DNA of 6,835 bases from assembly GCA_947367725.1 (NCBI GenBank), contig CANBFZ010000095.1, positions 1 through 6,835 on the forward strand, given 5' to 3'. The position numbers and the translations under genes are program-made. Source of the DNA: an uncultured Eubacterium sp. GTDB lineage: Bacteria; Bacillota; Clostridia; Peptostreptococcales; Anaerovoracaceae. Below are positions 1 to 5,921 of this stretch, in pieces; within the stretch, counting starts at the first letter, position 1, and every line of letters starts with the position of its first letter. A model generated the notes under the pieces. It saw only the letters and a program-made list of their open reading frames with translations. It was not told the DNA's origin and did no database searches.

Positions 1-931
1 AAATAACAGCTTCCGGATTCTGTTTCATAACCCAGTTGAATCCAAGAATATCTTTTTTATGTGCATCGGCAGATTCCCCTTGCTCGCTGAATACGGGATA
101 GTAGCCTACAGCCGGATTTCTGCTCCATGGTGCAGGCTTTCCTTCTACAGAAAATACAACGCCTTTTTTTTCATAGCGGCTTAAATAATCATTTGCCGTA
201 TTCAAAACCTGCGACAGACATGTATCGCCATAAATATAGAGCAGACAGTTTTCCGGAATAAACACCTTATGATAAGTATCCAGAAATTGGTCATATGTTA
301 AATCTGGAATTACAGCCGGATCACCTCCCATATTCCATGCAAAAGAAGTCTCCGGAAAAGCCGCTCGCAGCTGCAGATTGCCTAAAACAAAAGAAGCCAT
401 TTCGCGGGATGCCTGCATCTCGCTGCATACAATTCCACATCGGGACAGGTGATCTGTTTCCGGATTATATTCATAGTGCCATCCTTCCTGCTTCAGAGAT
501 AAATCTGTCTCTGTAAGTAAAGGTGAAAACACAGCGTCTGCACAGATTTTTACTAATTCCTGAAAACTGGCTTCGTTGGTTGAAGATACCGGATACATAG
601 ACGTTCCTCTCATCGTAAATCCGCTGCATAACGAGGATATCAGACTATCGCCTGCCCAATGATTTACCCCGTATTTTTTTGATCCGCAAAGAAAAATTGC
701 ATGTTCCAGAATATGAAAAACACCAGTGTCGTCTGTAGGTATCGTTCGAAAGGATAAACTAAAGGTTTTTTCCGGATCCGGCGAATTGATGTAAATGGTT
801 TCGGCGCCGCTGCTGTGGGTAAGAAGCCATGCTTCGCACTGCAGCTCCTTGATATAATGGGTTTCCGCCAGATGAAATCCCCGGTAGCCGCCGGGTGTTG
901 ACAGTTTTTGGTATAATGTGTCGTTATTCAT
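1..931 (-). CDS. M16C-family zinc metallopeptidase, PreP-like (3' end outside window)
   Basis: This is the N-terminal 310 codons of a large cytosolic zinc peptidase of the pitrilysin clan; the reading frame stays open to the left edge. The inverted zinc motif HILEH is at residues 73-77, with E76 the catalytic base. The third ligand fits E171 in GIVCSEMQ, 94 residues on, a spacing typical of the M16C/presequence-protease group. Other PreP-like signatures are CGSKKY (82-87), MYPVSSTN (112-119), DAVFSP (132-137) and QEGWHYE (148-154). Family members run to about 970 residues and degrade unfolded peptides inside a two-half chamber, so roughly two thirds of the protein is missing here. The start at 929-931 is fixed by GGAGGT at 938-943, 6 nt upstream. 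The segment after the zinc motif departs from the family pattern: the usual LNA-x-T stretch reads LCSGFT (101-106). The gene lies downstream of the XRE regulator, behind a terminator, so it probably has its own promoter. The family call is firm; the substrate is unknown. Confidence 0.88.
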   Translation of the reverse strand, partial: MNNDTLYQKLSTPGGYRGFHLAETHYIKELQCEAWLLTHSSGAETIYINSPDPEKTFSLSFRTIPTDDTGVFHILEHAIFLCGSKKYGVNHWAGDSLISSLCSGFTMRGTSMYPVSSTNEASFQELVKICADAVFSPLLTETDLSLKQEGWHYEYNPETDHLSRCGIVCSEMQASREMASFVLGNLQLRAAFPETSFAWNMGGDPAVIPDLTYDQFLDTYHKVFIPENCLLYIYGDTCLSQVLNTANDYLSRYEKKGVVFSVEGKPAPWSRNPAVGYYPVFSEQGESADAHKKDILGFNWVMKQNPEAVI

Positions 932-937
932 ATTATG

Positions 938-943
938 ACCTCC
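938..943 (-). promoter_or_regulatory. Ribosome binding site of the M16C peptidase gene
   Basis: On the minus strand this reads GGAGGT, a near-perfect Shine-Dalgarno sequence 6 nt before the ATG. It fixes the start of the peptidase. Confidence 0.85.
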
Positions 944-966
944 GTGATAGTTTTAGGATTTATCAT

Positions 967-995
967 AAAATACCACGGATAAGACCGGCGGGCAA
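967..995 (-). promoter_or_regulatory. Possible weak promoter of the M16C peptidase gene
   Basis: On the minus strand TTGCCC (990-995) is followed, after 17 nt, by TATTTT (967-972). Each box matches the sigma-A consensus only partly. The main argument is context: a terminator at 1024-1078 separates this gene from the regulator upstream, and the remaining space of about 90 bp must hold its promoter. Just upstream on this strand is a direct repeat: on the plus strand, TGCAAA occurs twice, 9 bp apart (999-1004 and 1008-1013). It could be a regulator site or chance in an A-rich stretch. Confidence 0.3.
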
Positions 996-1023
996 TTTTG
1001 CAAAGGGTGCAAAAAAAGGGAAG

Positions 1024-1078
1024 AAAAAAGCGGGATTTCCACTCCTGTGATATTTCAGGCGTGAATTTCCGCTTTTTT
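1024..1078 (-). terminator. Intrinsic terminator after the XRE regulator (symmetrical, possibly bidirectional)
   Basis: A long imperfect hairpin. The outer arms AAAAAAGCGG (1024-1033) and CCGCTTTTTT (1069-1078) pair perfectly. A G-U pair, a T-T mismatch and a one-base bulge follow, then CAC with GTG and CCTG with CAGG close an 8-nt loop (TGATATTT). Read leftward, the transcript of the regulator forms this stem about 45 nt after its stop codon and ends in a U run, as intrinsic terminators do. Because the arms carry A and T runs on both sides it could also stop rightward transcripts, but no gene converges on it here. Confidence 0.8.
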
Positions 1079-1123
1079 AGTCAAGTATTTATTGAATCTC
1101 GAGAAAATTCAAGGATTTTTCCT

Positions 1124-1855
1124 TTATTTGATTAAATCGGTCTCGAGGATAAAGTCATTGCCTGTATAGACGTTGCCGTTCTTCAGCAAGGTCAGCTTTT
1201 CTTTGGTCACCATGAGAGCTTCCATCAGCGCATCTGATTCCGCAAGGGGAACCTTCGAGATGATTGCGTTGGTGCTGAATGGCAGGTTATCTACCATAGT
1301 ATAACCGAAGTAGAAACCGGGCGACAGGTTCCTGCTGGATTTGTTAATGGTCATAAAGAAGCTCACTTTCTCCGATGATTCCTGTACATCGGTCAGCAGC
1401 ATGGAGGCATTATATGGGGTACACAGCATCTTTCCGCTGTAAATGCTGCCGCATTTCGTGTGGTCGGAAAAGTCGGCAATGTCCATATAGAGGGTTGCGG
1501 AAGTGCTGCTGTCGTTTTCGTCGTAAAGAGATAAAAGGCCTCGGTGGATGATAAACTTTCGCCGGTCCTTTTCCATGATATAGACGTAGAGCCGGTTTTC
1601 GGAAAAAATGCCGAAACGGTTCAGAGACGGCCCTTGGGAAGACTGATTGGGATTATCCAAAAGGCATTTGATGTCTATGTGAAACGCCTGTGAGATTTCC
1701 TGCAGGGTTGCGATATCGATATTAGACTGGCCCAGTTCATATTTAGAAACGATGGACTTGCTTTTGTAAATTTTAGCTGCCAGTTCTTCCAGAGAAAGAC
1801 CTGCCTTCTTTCTGTACATGCGAATCTGGGCACCGACAATTTGCTGAAACTCCAT
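1124..1855 (-). CDS. XRE-family transcriptional regulator with unrecognised C-terminal domain
   Basis: This is a DNA-binding regulator of 243 residues from the chosen start. An XRE/Cro-type helix-turn-helix spans about residues 8-66: RMYRKKAGLSLEELA leads into the turn, and KSKSIVSKYELGQS holds the recognition helix. Residues after about 70 form a domain of roughly 170 residues, rich in likely beta strands, that I do not recognise. It may sense a ligand or mediate oligomerisation. I chose the ATG at 1853-1855 because AAAGGAG (1860-1866) lies just upstream. An in-frame ATG at 1883-1885 would add ten residues (MNQEETERSP) but has no Shine-Dalgarno sequence, so the longer form is less likely. 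The gene diverges from the transporter/peptidase operon and its promoter is overlapped by palindromes, which suggests autoregulation and control of the divergent operon. The target and signal are inferred, not shown. Confidence 0.85.
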   Translation of the reverse strand: MEFQQIVGAQIRMYRKKAGLSLEELAAKIYKSKSIVSKYELGQSNIDIATLQEISQAFHIDIKCLLDNPNQSSQGPSLNRFGIFSENRLYVYIMEKDRRKFIIHRGLLSLYDENDSSTSATLYMDIADFSDHTKCGSIYSGKMLCTPYNASMLLTDVQESSEKVSFFMTINKSSRNLSPGFYFGYTMVDNLPFSTNAIISKVPLAESDALMEALMVTKEKLTLLKNGNVYTGNDFILETDLIK

Positions 1856-1859
1856 GGGA

Positions 1860-1866
1860 CTCCTTT
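1860..1866 (-). promoter_or_regulatory. Ribosome binding site deciding the regulator start
   Basis: On the minus strand this reads AAAGGAG, ending 4 nt before the ATG at 1853-1855. The spacing is short but usable, and a second purine-rich run (AGGAGGAG) lies a little further upstream. The alternative ATG at 1883-1885 has no such sequence before it. Confidence 0.55.
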
Positions 1867-1937
1867 CTGTCTCCTCCTGATTCATAGAAGAGGAATTATG
1901 TTTGATTTTTTTGTATGCGAGTGGTTTTATTACTGTA

Positions 1938-1967
1938 ATTATACCATATTTTCACGAAAAGTGTCAT
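1938..1967 (-). promoter_or_regulatory. Sigma-A promoter of the XRE regulator gene
   Basis: On the minus strand the -35 box ATGACA (1962-1967) is separated by 18 nt from a perfect TATAAT -10 box (1938-1943), which is preceded by TGG, an extended -10 signal. Transcription should start near 1931, giving a leader of about 75 nt before the ATG at 1855. This is the best promoter in the window. One palindrome lies inside its spacer and another overlaps its -35 box, the usual position for a repressor site. Confidence 0.8.
1949..1960. promoter_or_regulatory. Palindrome TTTTCACGAAAA in the regulator promoter spacer
   Basis: TTTTC and GAAAA form a perfect 5-bp inverted repeat around AC, between the -10 and -35 boxes of the minus-strand promoter. 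It resembles the palindrome at 1994-2003 (TTTC..GAAA), which suggests two sites for the same dimeric protein. It is likely part of the regulator's operator. Confidence 0.55.
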
Positions 1968-1993
1968 TAAAGTGGAAAAAAATCCACTTTAAT
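1966..1993. promoter_or_regulatory. Perfect 11-bp inverted repeat, probable operator
   Basis: ATTAAAGTGGA (1966-1976) and its exact reverse complement TCCACTTTAAT (1983-1993) flank six A residues. The left arm overlaps the -35 box of the regulator promoter by two bases. The half-site AAAGTG also occurs at 1958-1963, exactly 11 bp (about one helical turn) from the copy at 1969-1974, as if extra half-sites extend the array. There is no T run after the right arm on the plus strand, and it lies upstream of both coding regions, so an operator is more likely than a terminator. Binding by the adjacent XRE regulator is inferred. Confidence 0.65.
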
Positions 1994-2003
1994 TTTCATG
2001 AAA
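1994..2003. promoter_or_regulatory. Perfect palindrome TTTCATGAAA, possible operator
   Basis: A fully self-complementary 10-mer directly after the 11-bp inverted repeat. It shares TTTC..GAAA with the palindrome at 1949-1960. The two lie either side of the larger repeat, forming a three-part palindromic region in the divergent promoter interval. Confidence 0.45.
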
Positions 2004-2060
2004 CCCTGTTTTTAGAAAATTGCATATTTGGTAAAGTTGTGGTAGGCTAAGGCTATCTTA

Positions 2061-2090
2061 TTGATGAGCTCAAACAAATAATGATAAAAT
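2061..2090 (+). promoter_or_regulatory. Likely promoter of the transporter-peptidase operon
   Basis: TTGATG (2061-2066) and TAAAAT (2085-2090) are separated by 18 nt. Transcription would begin near 2097, giving a leader of about 23 nt and ruling out the in-frame ATG at 2081 as a start. The palindromes at 1949-2003 would then lie some 60-110 bp upstream of the -35 box. An alternative is TTGTAT (1911-1916), 17 nt, TGTAAT (1934-1939), which would place the palindromes just downstream of its start and give a long leader. The sequence alone does not decide between them. Confidence 0.45.
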
Positions 2091-2104
2091 TTTACGAACT
2101 TATG

Positions 2105-2112
2105 AAAAGGAG
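2105..2112 (+). promoter_or_regulatory. Ribosome binding site deciding the first transporter start
   Basis: AAAAGGAG lies 7 nt before the ATG at 2120. The in-frame ATGs at 2081 and 2102 have no comparable sequence upstream, and the second would overlap this site, so 2120 is the best start. Confidence 0.75.
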
Positions 2113-2119
2113 AACGGAA

Positions 2120-3529
2120 ATGGAAAGCACATTAAATAACAGTGTCAAAAAACTGCCGTTTTTAACCAAGGTCAGCTACGGCTGTGTAGGTGCCGCCAAC
2201 ATGATGACCAGTGTTATCACCAATACATATTTGATTTTCTTTTATACCAACGGGCTGGGTCTTAGCGGCTCTCTTGCCGCAACCTTATCTTTAATCGGCA
2301 GTGCATGGGGCTGGTTCTGTACGGCTTCTGGCGGTGCGATTATCGACAGGGCAGGATCGAAGCCTGGCGGAAAATGCAGAAACTTTATCATTAAATACAT
2401 TATTCCTGCAGGTGTTCTGCTGGTGCTCAGCTTTGTACTTCCGGAAATGTCCACCGGTCTTACGGCGGCATGGGTACTGATTGCTTACTGCCTGCGCGTT
2501 GCGGTATGGACCATGGTGCAGCTGCCTGCAACAACCCTGATGGGAAGAATCACAAATGATAAAGTGCAGCGTTCCCACCTGAATCAGATTTACACCATGA
2601 TGTCCACAGGCGCCAGCCTGATTTCCGTAGCTGTAACTATGCCGTTTATCGAAAAATTCGGTACAGATATGGCGGGCGTCAGAAAAGGCTTTGCAATTAT
2701 TACAATCATCTATGCGGTGATTTTTGTAGCGCTGTATCTGCTGGCTTATGTGGGAACGAAAGGCTATGAACCGGAGCAGGAATTTTTTGAGGGAGACACT
2801 CTTGAGGAAAAGCCGTCATTGGTGCAGATTCTCAAAGGTGTAATTACCAATAAGATGTGCCTGATTGCAGTAGTGATGTATCTGGTGGATTTAATCGGCT
2901 GCATGGTGGAAGCGACAGCGATGCCGTATTACTTCATGTACAATCTGAATAACATGGGACTGTTCTCAATTTACTCCACCATATCTATTGTAGGCTCCTT
3001 CTCCGCATACTTTGTAGTTGGTTTCTTTGTTAAGAAATTCGGCAATGCGGGAACAGCGGCAATCGGCGGCATTATTTCCGCGGCTGCATATCTGGCAAGA
3101 TTTTTGCTACAGGATGGCACGATGACCGGCTATATCATTTGTGTAACGATTGCCTGCTTTGGCGCCGGACTTGTTGCGAACGTCAGCATTCTGTGCGTAT
3201 TTGATTCTAAAGTTTACGGAGAATGGAAACTGGGGGTCAACGCGGAAGGCATTCTGATGGCAGCTTACAGCCTGGGCAACACCCTGGGTCTTGCACTTGG
3301 ACGTGCCGCGGCAGGTTATCTGATGGAACTGGTGCCTGCGTTTGACCAGAATGCGATGGAACAGCCGCAGAACGTTTTGCATCTGTTCCTGTATGAAAGC
3401 ACGCTGATTCCATGCTGCGGATTTGTACTGGTAGTGGTATTTGCTGTCGTTTTAATGAAGTTTGAAAAACAGATTCCAAAATGGCAGGAAGAGATTGCAC
3501 AGAGAAAAACTGCGGCAGTCCAGGAATAA
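2120..3529 (+). CDS. GPH-family (MelB-like) MFS transporter, upstream paralogue with altered cation site
   Basis: An integral membrane transporter of 469 residues with about twelve hydrophobic segments, typical length for the glycoside-pentoside-hexuronide:cation symporter family. The family signature near helix XI, FDSKVYGEWKLGV (361-373), is clear. It is a paralogue of the next gene: residues 365-406 match it at 21 of 42 positions by hand count, and both carry LMGR and HLNQ after helix IV. The oddity is helix II: where MelB and the neighbour have D..(N)DP, this protein reads WGWFCTA (63-69), so the positions of MelB D55 and D59 are G64 and T68. The position of MelB K377 is T388. No acidic residue occurs from residue 19 to 75. 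Cation coupling as in MelB therefore seems unlikely; it may be a uniporter or exchanger, or use other residues. The substrate is unknown; the downstream peptidases suggest a peptide-like compound. First gene of the operon. Confidence 0.85.
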   Translation: MESTLNNSVKKLPFLTKVSYGCVGAANMMTSVITNTYLIFFYTNGLGLSGSLAATLSLIGSAWGWFCTASGGAIIDRAGSKPGGKCRNFIIKYIIPAGVLLVLSFVLPEMSTGLTAAWVLIAYCLRVAVWTMVQLPATTLMGRITNDKVQRSHLNQIYTMMSTGASLISVAVTMPFIEKFGTDMAGVRKGFAIITIIYAVIFVALYLLAYVGTKGYEPEQEFFEGDTLEEKPSLVQILKGVITNKMCLIAVVMYLVDLIGCMVEATAMPYYFMYNLNNMGLFSIYSTISIVGSFSAYFVVGFFVKKFGNAGTAAIGGIISAAAYLARFLLQDGTMTGYIICVTIACFGAGLVANVSILCVFDSKVYGEWKLGVNAEGILMAAYSLGNTLGLALGRAAAGYLMELVPAFDQNAMEQPQNVLHLFLYESTLIPCCGFVLVVVFAVVLMKFEKQIPKWQEEIAQRKTAAVQE

Positions 3530-3530
3530 A

Positions 3531-3542
3531 CATGATATCATG
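3531..3542. repeat. Perfect 12-bp palindrome after the first transporter stop codon
   Basis: CATGATATCATG is fully self-complementary and starts one base after the TAA stop. It could be a protein-binding site or a small RNA structure at the 3' end of the first cistron. A 12-bp perfect palindrome is uncommon by chance, but no function is shown. Confidence 0.4.
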
Positions 3543-3550
3543 AGAAAAAA

Positions 3551-3587
3551 GGAGATGGAAGGACTTGGATGAGAGCTTTCCGTCTCC
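3551..3587. other. Intercistronic RNA hairpin between the two transporter genes
   Basis: GGAGATGGAAGG (3551-3562) pairs with positions 3576-3587 over 12 bp with two G-U wobbles, closing a 13-nt loop. On the plus strand it is followed by TCCTTGC rather than a T run, so it is a poor terminator for the operon. It may protect the 3' end of the upstream message, mark a processing site or slow transcription, changing the relative amounts of the two transporters. On the minus strand the same stem is followed by six T residues and has terminator form, so it could stop antisense transcripts. Confidence 0.5.
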
Positions 3588-3625
3588 TCCTTGCAAATGA
3601 AAATAAAACAGGGAGATTGTAGAAT

Positions 3626-4999
3626 ATGGACAGAAAATTGCCAATGAAAGTAAAATTGTGTTACAGCGCAGGATCGATGGGAAAGGTTGTGCAGGGTCTT
3701 GCGGCTTCAACCTTTCTTCTCTATTTCTATACGGAAATTATCGGATTAAATCCGGGTCTTGCTGCCAGTATTATCTTTTTCTGCAAACTCTTTGATATTG
3801 TAAACGACCCTCTGATTGGCGCGCTGGTGGATCGCTGCGCAAGCGAAGAGGGAAAGTGCAGGGCTTTTCTGAAGAGATTCGCAGTGCCGGCGGGAATCTG
3901 TATTTTTCTTTGTTTCATCATGCCGTTTGAGAGCGGCGCCGCAAAGATTGGATGGGTTATTTTGACTTATGGCGTGCTGGCAACCATCAGCAGCTTTATT
4001 CAGATTCCCATGAACACGCTGATGGGCAGAATGTCTGCTGACGAGCAGCAGCGCGCCCACCTCAACCAGCTTAGCGGAATTGTCAGTCTGGTAGGAAATT
4101 ACATCGTAGTGTCCTGGACACTGCCGCTGGCAGCCCGCTTTGGCGGCGGAAATATGGAAAAAGGTTTTCTCTTTGTGGGAGCGGCGTACGGGGTGATTTA
4201 TGCGGTTTCCTATATGGTGGTCTATTTTGGAACAAAGGGCTGTGAGTTTATAGACGCTGCGCCTGCGATTTCTGAGAATCAGGAAAAGGCAGGAATTTTA
4301 GAAGTGCTGAAGGGATTGCTTTCCAATAAGGTTTGGCTGTGCATCGGGCTTTACTATCTCTTTGACATGATTGCGACCACCTTAGAATCTACAGCCATGG
4401 TATTTTATTTTCAGTATAATCTGGGCAATACTGGACTTTTGTCTACCTACTCCGCGGTTGCCATGGTATGCAATTTTGTGATTTTCGCCAGCCTGCACAA
4501 GTTTACCGGAAAGCTTGGAAATGCAGGTTCAACGGTACTGGGGTGTATTTTATCCATGTCGGGCGACATTCTGCGCTTTGTGCTGCACGATGCCAATATG
4601 ATTGTGATGGTCAGCGGCTGGATTCTATCCGGTCTGGGATCATGCCTGGTGGCGGGCACCGTGCTTCTGAACCTCTTCGATGCAAAGGTTTACGGAGAGT
4701 GGAAGTACGGCGTAAAATGTGACGCGATTCTCATGAGTGGATTTACCCTTGCAACAAAGATCGGTATGGCGGTAGGCAGCGCGGCAGTAGGCTGGTTTCT
4801 TCTGCTTGTGCCTTATACAGAGGGCGCGGCTGTGCAGCCGCAGTCGGTGCTTGACTTATTCTTTGGCCTGAATACAGCGCTTCCGGCAGTTTCATTTTTC
4901 CTGGTATTGCTGCTGGCACTGCCGGTACTGAAAAATGAAAAGAATCTCCCGAAGATGAAGCGGGAGCTTGAGGAAAGGAAAAAACATGAAAGTATTTGA
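3626..4999 (+). CDS. GPH-family (MelB-like) MFS cation symporter, downstream paralogue
   Basis: A membrane transporter of 457 residues with about twelve hydrophobic segments. It keeps the family's helix II motif DIVNDPLIGALVDR (57-70): D57 and D61 match MelB D55 and D59 of the cation site. K378 in TLATKIG matches MelB K377. The helix XI signature FDAKVYGEWKYGV (351-363) is present. Residues that in MelB contact the sugar differ: MelB D19 corresponds to V21 (after GK) and D124 to Q126 (FIQIP). This fits a cation-driven symporter with a substrate other than a galactoside; a peptide or amino-acid derivative is suggested by the neighbours only. GGGAG at 3611-3615 lies 10 nt before the ATG, a weak, wide spacing, so expression may be lower than that of the neighbours. 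The stop codon lies 14 nt inside the dipeptidase gene. Confidence 0.9.
   Translation: MDRKLPMKVKLCYSAGSMGKVVQGLAASTFLLYFYTEIIGLNPGLAASIIFFCKLFDIVNDPLIGALVDRCASEEGKCRAFLKRFAVPAGICIFLCFIMPFESGAAKIGWVILTYGVLATISSFIQIPMNTLMGRMSADEQQRAHLNQLSGIVSLVGNYIVVSWTLPLAARFGGGNMEKGFLFVGAAYGVIYAVSYMVVYFGTKGCEFIDAAPAISENQEKAGILEVLKGLLSNKVWLCIGLYYLFDMIATTLESTAMVFYFQYNLGNTGLLSTYSAVAMVCNFVIFASLHKFTGKLGNAGSTVLGCILSMSGDILRFVLHDANMIVMVSGWILSGLGSCLVAGTVLLNLFDAKVYGEWKYGVKCDAILMSGFTLATKIGMAVGSAAVGWFLLLVPYTEGAAVQPQSVLDLFFGLNTALPAVSFFLVLLLALPVLKNEKNLPKMKRELEERKKHESI
4971..4979 (+). promoter_or_regulatory. Ribosome binding site of the dipeptidase gene, inside the transporter gene
   Basis: AGGAAAGGA ends 6 nt before the ATG at 4986. 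It favours that start over a TTG at 4968 in the same frame, which would add six residues (MRKGKN) before the conserved FDLHCDT motif. Confidence 0.7.
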
Positions 5000-5921
5000 C
5001 TTGCATTGTGATACGATCACGGCACTTGAAACAGTCCAAACGGACTTAGATAATGAATTTTCAGCAGTCAATCTGCGGAGTGCCAAATCCGGAAATTTCG
5101 AGGCGTATGCCCAGTGCTTTGCGGCATTTCTGGCTGATGATTATCGAGGCGAAGCGGCGATTAAAAAGTGGGACAGGATTTACAGCTGGTTTGAAAGACA
5201 GCTTGCGTTATATCCTGATAAAATTCAGCAGGTGCGCTGCGGCAGCGATTTGAGAAGGATTGAAGCTGCCGGGAAAATCGCCGCGATTTTAACAACAGAA
5301 AGCGGCGCGGCCTTTGCCGGAAAGCTGGAAAGGATTTCGGAAGTGAGGGAAAAGGGATGTCTGATGACTTCTTTGACCTGGAATGGGGATACAGAACTGG
5401 CAGGCGGTGTTTATACGCCGGAAATCGGACTGACGGACTTTGGAAAAGAAGCGGTGAAAGAGATGGAACGGGTCAGCATGGTTGTGGACATTTCTCACAT
5501 GTGCGATGCAGCAGTGGATGATTTTTTGAAAATCGCGCAGAAACCTTTTGTCGCGACCCACTCTAACTGCAGAAGCGTCTGCAACGCCATGCGGAATCTA
5601 ACCGATGATTATATCAGAGAGATGGTTGACCGAAAAGGTCTTGTCGGCATTAACTATTTGATTTATTTTTTGCGGGAGGGCAGTCCTGAGCAGGCAGGTT
5701 ATGAAGATGTGGCGAGACATGTAGAACATTTTCTGAATCTGGGCGGAGAGCATATCATAGCCCTTGGCTCTGACTTTGACGGGGCAACCGTGCCGGAAAG
5801 TTTTAATCAGGTTGGGAAACTGGGCAGCCTGTATGATTATTTGTGCAGTGCCTTTGGCGCAGCCATAGCAGATAAGCTTTTTTATAATAACGCAAGAGAC
5901 TTTTTTGAGAGGAATTTGTGA
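4986..5921 (+). CDS. Membrane-dipeptidase family (M19) zinc dipeptidase
   Basis: A binuclear zinc dipeptidase of 311 residues in the amidohydrolase superfamily, related to renal dipeptidase. All expected metal ligands are visible: H7 and D9 in DLHCDT, bridging E105 in TTES, H171 in DISH and H192 in THSN. H171 and H192 are 21 residues apart, as in the human enzyme. D263 in GSDFDG is the catalytic-site aspartate. The C-terminal YNNARDFF (300-307) matches the family's end motif. There is no signal peptide, so it acts in the cytoplasm on imported or internal dipeptides. Bacterial members often accept dipeptides whose C-terminal residue is a D-amino acid, so cell-wall-derived peptides are a possible substrate (inference). 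The gene overlaps the transporter upstream by 14 nt and peptidase T by 1 nt, so all three are likely translated together. Confidence 0.93.
   Translation: MKVFDLHCDTITALETVQTDLDNEFSAVNLRSAKSGNFEAYAQCFAAFLADDYRGEAAIKKWDRIYSWFERQLALYPDKIQQVRCGSDLRRIEAAGKIAAILTTESGAAFAGKLERISEVREKGCLMTSLTWNGDTELAGGVYTPEIGLTDFGKEAVKEMERVSMVVDISHMCDAAVDDFLKIAQKPFVATHSNCRSVCNAMRNLTDDYIREMVDRKGLVGINYLIYFLREGSPEQAGYEDVARHVEHFLNLGGEHIIALGSDFDGATVPESFNQVGKLGSLYDYLCSAFGAAIADKLFYNNARDFFERNL
5908..5913 (+). promoter_or_regulatory. Ribosome binding site of peptidase T, inside the dipeptidase gene
   Basis: AGAGGA ends 7 nt before the ATG at 5921. The junction TGATG joins the dipeptidase stop and the PepT start, favouring re-initiation by the same ribosome. 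Confidence 0.65.

Noticed and set aside
295..516. Plus-strand open frame of 73 codons
   Set aside because: It is antisense to the M16C peptidase, whose frame is open throughout and carries the family motifs.
1092..1124. Small inverted repeats TTGAAT/ATTCAA and AAGGA/TCCTT near the regulator stop codon
   Set aside because: The stems are only 5-6 bp and AT-rich, with no U run in the direction of transcription. The stronger hairpin at 1024-1078 explains termination.
1841..2050. Plus-strand open frame of 69 codons across the divergent promoter region
   Set aside because: It starts antisense inside the regulator gene, runs through the promoter and palindromes, has no convincing ribosome binding site, and its product resembles no protein family.
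2081..2119. Earlier starts (ATG at 2081 or 2102) for the first transporter
   Set aside because: Neither has a ribosome binding site, both overlap the likely promoter or the AAAAGGAG site, and the added residues precede the normal N-terminus of the family.
2004..2119. Possible riboswitch or leader peptide before the transporter operon
   Set aside because: No conserved aptamer pattern, terminator/antiterminator pair or short coding frame with a ribosome binding site is visible. The GGCTA repeat at 2045-2055 is too short to mean much.
3237..3710. Minus-strand open frame of 157 codons spanning the transporter gap
   Set aside because: It is mostly antisense to the first transporter, has low-complexity composition and no family resemblance, and crosses the minus-strand terminator-like hairpin at 3551-3587.
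4968..4985. TTG start at 4968 for the dipeptidase
   Set aside because: The ATG at 4986 has a well-spaced ribosome binding site and places the DLHCDT motif at the usual distance from the N-terminus.
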